A stretch of DNA of 64,000 nucleotides from Psophocarpus tetragonolobus (taxonomy: Eukaryota > Streptophyta > Magnoliopsida > Fabales > Fabaceae). Under the pieces are notes generated by a model. It was not told the DNA's origin. It did not search any database and worked only from the letters and a program-made list of their open reading frames with translations. The position numbers and the translations under genes were made by a program. Location: positions 51,790,415 to 51,854,414 of the forward strand of contig CM075690.1 of NCBI GenBank assembly GCA_037954015.1. The letters are read 5' to 3'. The stretch's first letter is position 1. Each line of letters opens with the position of its first letter. Positions 35,940 through 47,290 of this stretch are shown here, piece by piece.

Positions 35940-36400
35940 CTTATGATTATAGTATCTAAAGTATGCAAATGGAAGTTTGGTGCATTATGAGTTTAGGTAT
36001 GACTAAGAAAATTATGCAACAGTAGCTCCATGTCTTCATAATGTCGTTGGGTGGCAGCTATCATCTAGGGGGTGTTTGCTTCTTTCAAGCAATTTTGTGG
36101 CTTTGTACCAGCGATATGTCTTGCTCAGTGCAAAGTCTTATCTGCCAAGAATTTTATGTGACTTTTCACCCAACAACAACGCATCTCATTAAGAGAAAGC
36201 TTTTTTCTAGAAACCATAGCTCAAAACTGTTTCTAGTGACACTTATCATTGGCAAGGTGCCTTAATCACTGGTTGGGCTGTCTTGTCGAGCGAGTTGTGT
36301 AGCATGTGGTTTGTATGTTTATTTGAAAGTTTTAAAAATTTTGAGTTGAATTTATATCGATAATGAATACAAGGTGTAATAAGTAATATGATTTATATTA
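35940..36400. other. Unassigned DNA upstream of the copia fragment
   Basis: Less AT-rich than its surroundings at 36020-36290. A 74-codon plus-strand frame (36041-36265) shows no recognised domain. It may be a remnant of the upstream part of the copia element. Confidence 0.3.
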
Positions 36401-36409
36401 GTATTTCTT

Positions 36410-38065
36410 GGGATGTTAGAATACTTTTAAAGATGTTGAACATAGAAAAAGTAAAAGGCTTAGGAAAGCTAAAGTTTTTGGTCCTTAATTTTGTTCTTTC
36501 TTACTTGAGGACAATCCTAAAACTTATAGTAAGGTCATGAGATCTGTTAATGCACCCTTTTGGGTAAAAAACTCTTAATGATAAATTGAATTCTCTTAAA
36601 GTCACTAAAACTTAGTTTTTAACCGATCTTCCTCTTGATTGTAAAAGTATACATTGTAAATGGATTTTTTGAAAAAAATTAAGAATCGACATTTCTATAG
36701 AAAAGTTTAAAGAAAGACTTGTTATTGGTTATAAACAAGTAGAATATGTAGATTTCTTTTATACCTATTCTCCTATTTCTAAAGTCACCACTATTAGAAT
36801 TTTAATTGCTCTTACTTGTGTTTTTAATTTATAAGTTCATCAGATGGATGTAAAAATTGTTTTCTTAAATGATGACTTGGAAGAATAAATTTACATGAAT
36901 CAACCTGAAGGTTTTGTAGAACCTGAAATGGAAAAGAAAGTTTGCAAGCTTGTTAAATCTTTGTATGGTTTAAAACAGACACCTAAACAATGATATGACA
37001 AATTTGATCAAATTGTCTTATCATATGGTTTTCAATTTAATAGTAGCATTAAATGTGTTTATGTGAAATAATTTAATGATAATTTATGTGCTATTCTATG
37101 TCTTTATGTGGATGATATTTTATTTTTTTGTAGTAACTTGCATGTGGTAAACAATATGAAGTCTTTCCTATCTATTAATTTTGAAATGGAGGATCTTGGT
37201 CTAGTTGATGTTATTTTAGTCATTAAATTTATAAAGACTCATGATGGTATTGTTTTAACACAATCACATTATATTAAAAAATATTAAAGAAGTTTAATTA
37301 TTTTGATGCACAACTTATTTCTACATTGTTCGACTCCAATACAAAATTGAATAAAAATATGGGTGAAGGTGTTTCTCCTCTTAAATATTCTCAAGTTATT
37401 GGTTCTTTGTTGCATTTTTCAAATTATTCTAGACCAGACATTGCATATGCATTAAGTAGATTGAGAAAATATATTCATAATCCTGATAATTTCACATTGG
37501 GTTGCTCTAAAAAAGATATTTAAATATCTTAAAGAAATTATTAATTATGGCATTTACTATTCTCGTTATCTTGTTGTAATTGAAGGTTTTGTTATAAAAT
37601 TGGATTTTTTATTCTAATGAAACTAAATCAACTAGTGGTTGTCTTAACTTTAACTGGAGGTGCTATAGCTTAGGAATCTTCTAAATAAACTATTATTTCT
37701 CATTCTACTATGGAAGCTCAAATAATTGCGTTAGATATTACTAGTAGTACGTGAGGCTGAATTTCTAAAAAAAATTATTATGTGATTTACCTTTGTTAAA
37801 TAAACATATACCTCCAATCTCAATGCATTGTGATAGTCAAGTTGTTATTGCTAAAGTTACTAGTAAGAACTTTAAATGAAAAAAGAAAACATTTGAGAAT
37901 AAGACATAAAGTCTATTAGTAATTTGATTTCTCAATTTCTCACAGTATTATATTTGTTGACTTTGTCATGTTTGAATATAATCTTGCGGACCCGCTCACA
38001 AAAGGATTGGTGTATCAACAAGTACTTGAGTTTTCAAGGGGAATGAGACTAAAGTCTATCAATTA
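36410..38065 (+). pseudogene. Ty1/copia polyprotein: RT and RNase H, truncated and full of stops
   Basis: Successive fragments follow the order of copia pol. They are a connector around 36480-36600, LPPGCK-like RT entry near 36630, and VHQMDVK..FLN.DLEE near 36840. Then come EGFVEPEMEKKVCKLVKSLY near 36915, the catalytic YVDD (CLYVDDIL, near 37105), and GVSPLKYSQVIGSLLHFSNY (37365-37425). RPDIAYALSRL follows, then the RNase H part with ETKSTSG (37618), MHCDSQ (37820) and ADPLTKGL (37990). At least eight in-frame stops and several shifts occur. Gag, protease and most of integrase are absent, so the element is 5'-truncated. The family copies its RNA for retrotransposition; this copy cannot. Confidence 0.88.
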
Positions 38066-38670
38066 ATTGTAACAATGGACACCCGTCCTAAATGAATGGT
38101 GATCCCATGAATGGAGTGCAATGGGTAAAACGAAATTGTTTGTTAACTAAAGTACACCGATATAATTTAAATATTATACATGTCCCGTTCCTATGGCGAG
38201 GTGTACTCTACTTTAAACTATGATGAGATATTCAATATTCTTGTTTATTCGTGATAACATTTAAAATACATTAATAGATCCAATGACAATAGTTGTAGGA
38301 ATGGATGTCACAGACCATCCTTGAAGGGTTCACCTAGTATTTGTAGTGGTAGAGCCACCACTGTGAGATATGAGCAGATATTTAAATGACACTTATGAAA
38401 CAAGATATCCACACAAGGTCATAATGCACACCATTGATTAGAACTCAATTGAACGCTATAATTATATTGTGTTATAGTCTAAAGTCTGGATAAAGGAGAT
38501 GTAACTCAAAACTATTAAGTTTTTGCATTTTCTCAGTTAGAGGTTCATATGTACTAGGTATAACCTAAAAAGGTCATTATATTGAAAATAATATATCATG
38601 TTCTATACTTTAAGTTCTTATATAATATTCTATTATTTTCTTTACTTAAATTTTTAAATTAGTGGGAGAA
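38066..38670 (+). mobile_element. Copia 3' untranslated region and polypurine tract
   Basis: The non-coding stretch between the end of pol and the LTR ends in AGTGGGAGAA (38661-38670), a polypurine-type plus-strand primer site directly before TGTTAG. Confidence 0.75.
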
Positions 38671-39126
38671 TGTTAGACATTATCGGTTAATAATTTAAAA
38701 TTTTAATTCATATATTATTATATTATTGTTACTAGAACGTGCAACACCTTCTTCCTTACGTGTTACAGTTTGTTACACTTAAAGATAACATTCAAATATT
38801 GTAATGGATGGTGCATGTTGCACTTTTCTTAGGTAGCGGTTACGGATTTGTTAGTTTCTTACATATGAATGTTATGTGCGTGTCTATAGTAAAAGAAACA
38901 CAAATGAATTTATTATAAAATTTAAGAATATTAGTATATGGGAGAGTTTATTTTTTAGGAATAACATTTTAAGTGTTTCAACTCAAACTACTCTAAACTA
39001 ACTCACTTTATATATTGTTTGTATTTTAATTATTATTATTGATGGCTCTGTTTTAAGTATTGATCGTATAGTTGAAATGTGACATTTAACAATTTTATTA
39101 TTTATGTTCTTTTAATTAATTCCAAC
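38671..39126 (+). mobile_element. Copia 3' LTR
   Basis: It starts TGTTAGACATTATCGG right after the polypurine tract and ends TTAATTCCAACA at 39126, giving TG..CA ends and a 456-bp length typical of copia LTRs. The end position is inferred from the CAACA terminus, since the partner 5' LTR is missing. Confidence 0.65.
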
Positions 39127-40205
39127 ACTATATGAATCGGATGATCTGGGTTTAATAACCTTAATTTAAATGTCAAGAATGTGTTGTAAATATATTCATT
39201 TTGATATGATTCCTTCTTTTAAGGAAAAAAAAAAGAGAAAGAATCATATCCAAATGTAAAATGTCTTTATAACTTTTTTCAATAAGTTAATTTACTTTGT
39301 TTTTGGATTTGATCTTTTGTTTCATTTGTAGGTTTTATCACACATTTGAAAAGGTGAGGATCACAAATATTTTCTCTAATCAAATTCTAGGGGTAAATGA
39401 ATTACTTTTTAATGTGCAACTCTATACATTAGAATGGTGCTACAAGTAAACTTTAAGGCGCAATGAATTAGGAACTCAAAGTTTTGCATTTAGTGATGTA
39501 TGATTTTTTAAATTCATTTTTCTTTTGTTGTACTTACAAGAAGACACATCTTGTGTTTTTTTAATTAATGGTTTATTTCATGAGAAAAAGAAGAAAAGAA
39601 ATTCTATCCATATTTACGAGCATAAGATATTAAATAACTAAGTTATAACATTAATTTAGTCACTAGTTACAAAATTGACATTAAAGGAAAGGAAGAGGTC
39701 ACACTTACAAATTTTTTCTATTAATAAAACTAATAAATTAACAACTAATATTTATTGATAAAAATTGTGTGTAAAATAAAACTAATCTTTAAGCTTTAAG
39801 CTTGGTGAGCTATAATTCTCATCACGATTTTTTATTGATAAATATTAATTATTAATTTGTTAAAAATGTTATTATACTTATTTCAATCCTATGGTAAACC
39901 TGTCTATAGGTTTATCTTCACATGAATTAGGTAAAGAGAGAACAACTATGCACTTTTTTTTAATAAATGACTAAAATAAAATTTTAAAAACACATAAAAA
40001 ATCAAAATAAAATTTTTAAAACTTAATGTACCAAAAAAAACACTAAACCATAATAGACCAAAATTAACCTTTTAAAAAAAATAGCTTATAAAAAAACAAA
40101 AAAAATAAATAGAATTTCTAAAAGTTCATCTAGAACACACAATAAAGTATCAATAGTAGCAAAAACAAAAAAAAAATAAAAATAAAAATTTTGTTGTACA
40201 TAATG
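39127..40205. other. AT-rich intergenic DNA with a MITE half
   Basis: The segment 39955-40080 resembles the right half of the MITE at 51297-51663 (phrases TTTAAAACTTAATGTACC, AACACTAAACCATAATAGA). The left half is not present. Otherwise nothing was recognised. Confidence 0.4.
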
Positions 40206-40211
40206 TCTATA

Positions 40212-41460
40212 CTACATGAAGGTCCATACCAAAACACTAACTAGAAACACAAACAGTTTAGTATCACTACATGATGGATGAGCCTTGTTGGACAATACTG
40301 CTGGTGGCACTATTTGTGTTGGTTCCTCAACATTTATAGCAATTTTCATTCCCTGAAAGCAAAAGCCTCTGCCACAAAGAAAATAATATGGCCTTGCCTC
40401 TAGGAGCTGGAAAACATCTCTCCCTCCTCTTGTGATGTTTTTCATGAAGCCAGTATCAATACAATTATCATAATTTGTTTTGTTAACCTCCAAAACATTG
40501 TGGATGTGCTTGTCAAAACCAAAATCTGTGTACAAAAAGGGAAATAGGTTAACAAAGAACATAAAATATACATAACATAAAATACTTGTGTATAAGAAAA
40601 CATTAGCACTGATACACTTTTTTTTTTTTAAATGTATTTTTCACATTAGTTAATATTTATTGAAAATTACTCTCCCAAACACAATTATAAACAAATTGTA
40701 AATACTCTCCTATTTAATAATATTATTCCAAAAACACTTCTCAATTAATTAAGACTTTATTTTCAACAATATTTTATTATATATAATATCATATTCCAAT
40801 AATTTCACACAAAAAACCAGCTTTCAATGAAGAGTATATTATAAATAATCTTATTTTTATATTGAGCTTAGTAAAGTTAAATGATCTTAACCAAATTTTT
40901 AATAAATTAGTTATTTTTTTCTTATATTTTGATGTTGAGAAATATATATATTTTTGGGTTGGTGTCACATCTTATTTAAATGAATTTTTCCAATATTTTA
41001 GTTTTTGATAAATTTTAATCATTTAGAGAATACTAAAAAAGTGTATTAAAAATTGGGTTTGTTAGCCTTCCTATAATATAAAGAATAATGCTAGTGAAAC
41101 TTTCTCTTGTAGACTTTTTTTATGATTGATTATTATAATTTGTTAAAAATCACCAATTTTATGAGTTTTATGTTCAAATTAGAAGATAAAGTCATTAAAT
41201 AAGAAATTAAACCTATAAAATTTATAATTTTTAATAAATTTAACGAATCATAAGAAAATAAAGAGTGTAAAACACTTACAAAGCCAATCACCCTTGTAGA
41301 AGTGTTCATGACTTGCCCACTTTGTAAAGTTAACATTTGGTGACCAAGTATATCTTCCACCTCCAACCCTGTGGAGTGTAGGGTCTCTCCCTTCAATTCT
41401 AACACACCCCATTGTTATGGCCATCAATAAGAATAGGATTAATTTTCTCTTAACTTCCAT
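40212..41460 (-). CDS. Early nodulin-like protein (phytocyanin), GPI-anchored, 2 exons
   Basis: Exon 1 is 41280-41460 and exon 2 is 40212-40525 (minus), joined across a GTAAGTG...CAG intron in frame to 164 residues. Met1 at 41460 was chosen; an in-frame Met two codons upstream (41466) is possible. Residues 1-24 form a signal peptide and 25-128 a plastocyanin-like domain with YTWSPNVNFTKWA, FYKGDWLYFGFDK, HNVLEVNKTNYDNC and RGGRDVFQL. It ends YYFLCGRGFCFQGMKIAINV. Cys82 and Cys116 form the expected disulphide. The second copper His is replaced by Phe115, so it probably does not bind type I copper, as in other early-nodulin-like proteins. A short Pro/Ser linker and a hydrophobic tail (150-164) indicate a GPI signal. 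Length is normal, no defect was seen, and the gene is probably functional at the cell surface. Confidence 0.88.
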
Positions 41461-41535
41461 CCTCAATAATGTCTTAATTATGAAAAGCTTTCAATTGTTA
41501 AAATGATACCAGGGGAGCATCAATTCACACAATTA

Positions 41536-41546
41536 ATGTTTATATG
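41536..41546 (-). promoter_or_regulatory. Possible TATA box of the phytocyanin gene
   Basis: ATATAAAC on the minus strand (41538-41545) lies about 80 bases upstream of the start codon, which fits a leader of about 50 nt. It is inferred from position and sequence only. Confidence 0.4.
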
Positions 41547-42019
41547 GGTTGATTTGTGTAACCAATGCAATTGGAACCAAAATTAAATTTTGGGATGGAC
41601 AAGAAGTAGTTTATGACAAATTTCATGTGGGTCAAATCATCTCAAAAGTGTGTCAAAAGTTGAAGCCAAATTTTGTGTTTTTATCCGTTTGGCTAATCCA
41701 AAACAATTAGGGTAAAATGTTTTATTTATATATTGATGAATAAAGTTGATTAACTTACAATACATATAAGGTTGTGTTGAATGTTAGTATTAAAAACTTT
41801 TTATATTGACAATGCATAAGTATTAAATTTTATATTATATATTTTTTTTTTAAAATATGATTTTTGTCTTTAATTTTGAAATATATATATATCACTTTTA
41901 GTCCTCCAAAGAATATCTAAAAATCATTATCTAAATCACTTTGAAGACTAAAAGTGATTTATTTCTAAATAAAAATACCAAAAACATAAATTAAAAAATG
42001 TATTTAACATCTTAGACAT
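41547..42019. other. Upstream region of the phytocyanin gene, AT-rich
   Basis: No gene. Around 41800-41840 a stretch (TATTGACAATGCATAAGTATT) resembles one end of the short MITE at 35768-35932. Confidence 0.4.
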
Positions 42020-42022
42020 TTA
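42020..42022. repeat. TTA target-site duplication (left)
   Basis: TTA at 42020-42022 and at 43120-43122 flanks the 1097-bp element. TTA/TAA duplication is characteristic of PIF/Harbinger insertion. Confidence 0.75.
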
Positions 42023-43119
42023 GGGCCCGTTTGGTGCAAAGGATATGATATAATATGATAGAAGAGTTGGATAGAGAAAAGATAAGAGCTACATAAATTC
42101 TTATTCTATCCTATGTTTGATGTACATAAGGATAAAAAGACATATATGATTATTTTATCTTATCCTTCATTTGAGATGGACATATTATGGTAGGGTAGGA
42201 TATACAGAATATTAAAATGACAAGATTACCCATATTACAAATTTAAATATAATTTTATAATAGTAGATTTAATTTAAGTTATTTTGTGGCTTTTCAATAG
42301 GTACACATAAATAAAAATTTATCTTTTATTAAAAAATATTCAAATTTATTTTACTAAAAAATAAAATTGTTGAAAAGTTCTATAGAATTAGGGTCTACGT
42401 TTGTTAGGATATCTTTTGCTGAAGTCTAAGAAAATGACAACAAAAACTGCCCCAAAACCTGCCTTTACTATTACCGTTCTCCCTTTAACGTCAAATAAGT
42501 CATTTCTCCATTGCAACTCTCATTACCCTCACTCCTTGCACAATCCTCATGTCATTATCTCACAATCTCCATCATGATTTCCAAAGGAACTGCTACCGCA
42601 AAACCCTTTGCGTCAAGTTCAACCTTGATAAGACCTGGAATGGTGCAGACATCCTGGTGGAGGTGCTAAAGCAGTAGGACTTAACGCTTGTGTTCGTATA
42701 CCCTAACAACGCATCGATGGAGATCCATCAGGCTTTGGCACAGTCATGTAGGATTCACAACGTGCTCCCCAACACAAGCAACAAGGAAGAAGGGAAAAGA
42801 GAGAGAGAGGGAGGTAGAAAGGGATGGAGAAGACTCATCAGAGATTGAAAGGTGTGGCTGTGAGAATGGAAGGGTCAGTGCAAGGAGAGTGAGTCGAGCT
42901 TGAGAAAGAAGATGGGAGGGCAAATGGGAAACTAATAAATAATCTTATTCTTTCACTTTTTAACCACCCCCTTCAATATAAAATTATACTAGATGGTAGG
43001 ATAGAATAAGCTAATAAGACACACTTATCCTATCATATTGGTCTAACAAAAACTTGATATAAGATATGATAGGAAAAATTTATCCTATCATGTTCCTTAT
43101 TTCGTTACCAAATGGACTC
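42023..43119. mobile_element. PIF/Harbinger-type non-autonomous element carrying a captured gene fragment
   Basis: Ends GGGCCCGTTTGGT (42023) and ACCAAATGGACTC (43119) are imperfect inverted repeats. Longer subterminal pairing extends inward (GGATATGATATAATATGATAG against CTATCATATC...). It is flanked by TTA duplications. No transposase is present. The interior is more GC-rich than the ends and includes an acetolactate-synthase-like fragment at 42600-42790. Confidence 0.85.
42440..42790 (+). pseudogene. Acetolactate synthase (AHAS large subunit) N-terminal fragment, captured
   Basis: The frame from about 42624 reads WNGADILVEVLKQ, then a stop, then VFVYPNNASMEIHQALAQS and IHNVLP. This is the start of the ThDP-binding N-terminal domain of plant acetohydroxyacid synthase (GADILVE..VFAYPGGASMEIHQAL in the family). 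Upstream (from about 42437) a Thr/Pro-rich Met-initiated stretch resembles a plastid transit peptide. The conserved YPGG pair is changed to YPNN. The similarity fades at about 42790 into a GA-rich run. The rest of the 650-670 residue enzyme is absent, so it is non-functional as an enzyme. Confidence 0.82.
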
Positions 43120-43320
43120 TTAGGGTTCAATGTTATTTATCAGTAATGAGCACAATATTTAAATTTGAACAATTGGTATGATCAAAATTAAAATAGTAAT
43201 TAGAAACATATATGGACTTATTGGATTACATGATTTATTAATTGTTCAACCATTTTGCATCCAGACTTTTAGAATTCGATGTTATTATTTTATTCAATTT
43301 TGAGTTGAAACACTTTACAA
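43120..43320. other. Spacer between the Harbinger element and the SINE
   Basis: Nothing was recognised apart from the right TTA duplication at 43120-43122. Confidence 0.4.
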
Positions 43321-43460
43321 AAGTATGAAACCATGGATATATGAGGTGGCTCGATTGGTTAAGGGAGTGTGGAGGCTCGATAGATTCAATCCTCACCATT
43401 AACAAAAACTAACATTACTAACAATATGAACATTTGGTCTATAAAAAAAGTATGCAACCA
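43321..43460 (+). mobile_element. tRNA-derived SINE with 13-bp target duplication
   Basis: The body (43334-43447) has an A-box-like GTGGCTCGATTGGTTAAG and a B-box-like AGATTCAATCC about 35 bases apart, then ATTAACAAAAACTAAC and an A-rich tail. The flanks AAGTATGAAACCA (43321-43333) and AAGTATGCAACCA (43448-43460) are direct repeats with one mismatch. A second copy is at 53661-53789. Confidence 0.75.
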
Positions 43461-44930
43461 TATCTTATCTATTAATGATGAGCAATTATTTTGCATTTGA
43501 CTTTTAGGACTTATTGAATCATTTTACCTACAAAAAATATTTTGTTATATTTTATCCAATTTAATGTGTCTTAAAAAAAATAAAGTATAATCACTACATT
43601 ATTTCATTTCAGGTAGTCATATTACAAAAGTTTATAATTTTGTCATCACTTTATATTAATATGAAAAAGAAATTACGAATCGGAGACAGAGAAGATATAT
43701 TTCTACAAAGTATTTTTAGACTAATTATAATTTGAATGATATGCATATACTTTAGATCACATAAATTATTTTTTTTTATATTATTTATTTTTCTATTTAC
43801 GTTTCCTATTATAAAATATCTTATAAAAATTATGAGTAATATTTATGCATAAATAAAGTCTTTCATGCACAGAATCTCGGAAGCATCTACATTAGCTTCT
43901 AAACTTTATTTTTAGGATATTTTTAATTTTAAATTTACTTATGAAATGTGTAATATTTATGGGAATTAATAACTTTAAAGTTATTTTAATATTATAAATT
44001 ATATTTATAATTATATTTTTTATACACATTGACATAAATATATCCTTGTGCAATATACGAGTACACACTAATATTAATATATTCTCAAAAAAAAAAACTT
44101 TGTATTATTTTGCTCTCTCTAGTTTAAAATATATTATTTTTATCTTTCAAACATTATCTAAATAATTTTTTATCTTTTTAAATAGTTATATTTAAAATAC
44201 TTGAAGGATAAAATAATGCATTTTAAAATTAGAGAGACCAAATAAATACGAAAATATTTTAAAAATATATTTAATATTAAAAAAATTAAAGGCTAAAACA
44301 TATTATACCTACTATATATTATGAGTCTAATATATAGTAAACATTAATTTTTTTTTATAAGCAAATAATATTTTTCCAAAACAATGATCTTGCTAGCATG
44401 TTGAGCTACAAAAGGTACACGATTTGAATACATATATTTTCTTGGTGACGTGACATGCAAACCTCATTAATTGTTATGTGATCAATATTGTGCAGTTGAA
44501 GTTCCAAGATTCCAACAATTATTACACAGTTGCAATTACATTATTTATTATTTCAACTAATAATAAGCATACAACATATCTAATATATAATTAATTTATT
44601 TTGTAAATTGTCCACAATCAAAATTTTCCAGTACGAAAAGTTTGTGGATTATCAATTAATATGTTAAAGTTATATAAATGGTATGAAAATTAAACAAAAT
44701 AAAATATCTTAAGTTCTTACAAAATTCTCATTTATTTTTAATGATAAAGAGAGTAAAATTAAGCACCATGTGGTTACGGAGGAAAGAAAAAAGAAATTCA
44801 TTTCAATTATTCTCACCGAGGTACTTAGCCACATTGTCCATCTAGAAGATATTAAAAGACAATTTTTTACTTGATTTTTGGATATTTTTAAAAGATTAGA
44901 GATTAATTTGTCTTTCTTTAAAGCCGTCCA
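43461..44930. other. AT-rich intergenic DNA
   Basis: No gene, RNA gene or paired transposon ends were recognised. It is dominated by A/T runs. Confidence 0.45.
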
Positions 44931-44933
44931 AAA

Positions 44934-45595
44934 GAAATGACAATAAGTTGGAGCGAGTATAAGTAGTGATTATTTGCTACCTAACCTGTCACAAAAACTC
45001 ACTATCTGCTACTGGTTAAAACCCTACTAGATATCCGTTATAAAAATATTATGGGTTTTTTAATACTTGTGGTATTCAGGGTTAATGCAAATATTTTAAA
45101 AAAGTTATTTTTTTAGAAAAAAGATATTTTTTATAAGAAATTTTATCAAATAAATCATTTATTTATTGAAAAATCTAGAAATAAAATTATATTATTTTCT
45201 ATTAGATTAATTAGATTTAAAAGTAAATTAATATAATATATTATAAAAAAATATTTAATAGTAATAAAATCTTTACTTATATTATCAGCATTTTTATAAT
45301 AAATAATTTTATTAATTATAAAGTTTTCATAAAAAAATAAGATTGATATTAATGAAATTTGACAATTAATATTTTAATTTGGTTTATTTCACAAAAATAT
45401 TATATTTTTAACTTAAATATATATAGTATTTTAGTTTAACTGGTAGGGTATGAGTACTATGATACCCATACTTGTGTCCGCTAAGGAGCAAGTAGAAAAA
45501 AATTCGTACTCACAAGTGGTGGGTACCCATTTATACTATCCATATGAAAATTTTTACAGGATTTATCAATGGGTATCCGAAAACACAAGTTTTTT
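44934..45595. mobile_element. GC-ended repeat, copy 1 (about 650 bp)
   Basis: It starts near AAATGACAATAAG and ends near TTTTTTTCCCTACC. Both ends are rich in GGGTA/TACCC words (GGTGGGTACCC at 45517, GGGTATCCG at 45570) and the middle is very AT-rich. It aligns from end to end with 46265-46913. The right end adjoins gag-protease sequence, so it inserted into or beside that retroelement. Confidence 0.65.
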
Positions 45596-46264
45596 TCCCT
45601 ACCTCCAGAAAATGCCCTTCCATTCAAAATTCATAAAGGAATTACTGAGAAAGAAGTGAAAGTACACTGATGAAAAGGTTAATTGAAGTTGGTGGTGAAT
45701 GCAATGCCATCATGCAAAAATGGCTTCCACCAAAAGCAAAGAACTCATGAAGCTTTAACATCCCTTGTACAATTGGAAATTTTCATATTGAGAAGACCTT
45801 AATAGACTTGGGATCTAGCATCAATCTTATGTCTCTCTCTATACTAAGCAAAATAAGGGATGTAAAAGGTGAGATCTACCAAGATGACACTTCATCTATC
45901 AAATCACAATGTTAAAAGGCCTTATGTAATTGTTGAAAACATGCTAGTTAAAATGAACAAGTTTATTTTTTTTAGTAGACTTTGTCATAAAGGATAATGT
46001 TGAAGTTCCTCTCATACTTAGTAGGTCATTCATGAAGACCATGAGAGTTGTGATTGATATAGAGGAAGATACATTCAAGCTAAAGGAGCAAAATAAAGAA
46101 ATTATGTTTAAGATGTGCTTGAAGTTAAGAATCATCCAACCAATGAAGATTCATGTTGCCTGGTAAATTCCTGTGGTGATATTTGTGTCAATATTAAGAC
46201 AAAATACTCTCTCTCTTGTGGAGTATGCAAAAAAAGGTGGAAAAAATTAAGCTTAGTACAATTT
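45596..46264 (+). pseudogene. Ty3/gypsy Tat/Athila-type gag-protease remnant
   Basis: Plus-strand fragments read MPFHSKFIKELLRKK (about 45610-45656), ECNAIMQKWLPPKAK (about 45697-45742) and CTIGNFHIEKTLIDLGSSIN. This holds the aspartic-protease motif (Asp-Leu-Gly-Ser, near 45808). VKMNKFIF, then VPLILSRSFMKTMRVVIDIE (about 45995-46060), and NHPTNEDSC (46130) follow. These match the order of the gag-pro C-terminus in Tat/Athila-lineage elements. Several shifts and stops make it dead. The element resumes at 46914 after copy 2 of the GC-ended repeat. Confidence 0.78.
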
Positions 46265-46913
46265 GGAATGACAACGTGTCAGGACGAGCACAAAAGTAAT
46301 AGTTACCCACTACAAAATTTGTTACCCTTTTGCTAAAAACCTATTGCGTACCTATTATAAAAATATCTGCGAGTTTTTTTAATACCTGTGGGCATCCACA
46401 ACTACTGGTGGATATTTTAAAAATTTTTTTTTAAAAAAAATATTTTTTTATAAGAATTTTTATCAAATAAATTCTTTATTTATTGAAAAATCTATAAATA
46501 AAATTATATTATTTTCTATAAGATTAATTAGATATAAAATAGATAATATAATATATTTATATATACAAAATATTTAATGCAAATAGAATATTTGCTTTAT
46601 ATTATCAATATTCTTTATATTAAATAATTTTATTAATTATAAAATTTTCATAAAAAATAATATTGATATTAATGAAATTTGATAATTAATATTTTAATTT
46701 GATTTATTTCATAAAATTATTATCTTTTTCAACTTAAATATATATAGTATTTTAGTTTAGCGAATAACAGATACCCATCCTTATACTCATTAAGGACTGG
46801 GTAGGAAGAAACTCGTACCCACGAGTAACAGATACTTATTTATATTATCAGTATGAATATTTTGATAGGTTTTATTTGCGAATATCCGAGGAGACGAATT
46901 TTTTTATCATTCC
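46265..46913. mobile_element. GC-ended repeat, copy 2, inserted in the gag-protease remnant
   Basis: Ends GGAATGACAA (46265) and TTATCATTCC (46913) are inverted repeats of about 10 bp. Internal sequence is the same as copy 1, including AATTTTATTAATTATAAA and AATATATATAGTATTTTAGT. Tat/Athila sequence lies on both sides, so this is a nested insertion. A clear target duplication was not found. Confidence 0.7.
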
Positions 46914-47290
46914 TAAGTGTAACTCCCAAGCAATACAAGAATGAAGTAAGGGCATATTTTAGAAGGGTAATCTGACAGGCACACTCAATTCACTAAACAA
47001 ACGCTTGTTGAAAAGCAACCTAAATTTTCTATCCTTTCTCTATTTTATTTTTCTGTGTTTATGGTTTAAATTGTTGAGTTTAATTTAATTATGGTGTATA
47101 GTTGATTTTGAAATGCTGTATTGTGCTTCAATTAATAAGTTTTAATTGTTTATAATTGTTGGAATTGATCGTTGATTGTGCGGAGAGTTATTAGGATGTT
47201 AGCTCTGAATTTATGTTAGTATGATAGTAGATTTCTATAGTTACCAATTGACTATAGGAAATCCAGATGATGTGTCAAGATTGTGAGTCA
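46914..47290 (+). mobile_element. 3' part of the Tat/Athila remnant
   Basis: AAACAAACGCTTGTTGAAAA (near 46996) resembles the hallmark junction word of Tat/Athila elements (GCGCTTGTTGGGAGGCAACC, as I recall it). It is followed by the T-rich untranslated stretch usual in those elements. The end is not defined. Confidence 0.5.

Noticed and set aside
42688..42903. 71-codon plus-strand frame inside the Harbinger element
   Set aside because: It is out of frame with the acetolactate-synthase-like fragment and ends in a GA-rich run.
44934..46913. Reading the two GC-ended repeats as a pair of LTRs
   Set aside because: Copy 2 has inverted ends of its own and retroelement sequence continues on its far side. 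No TG..CA ends are shared.
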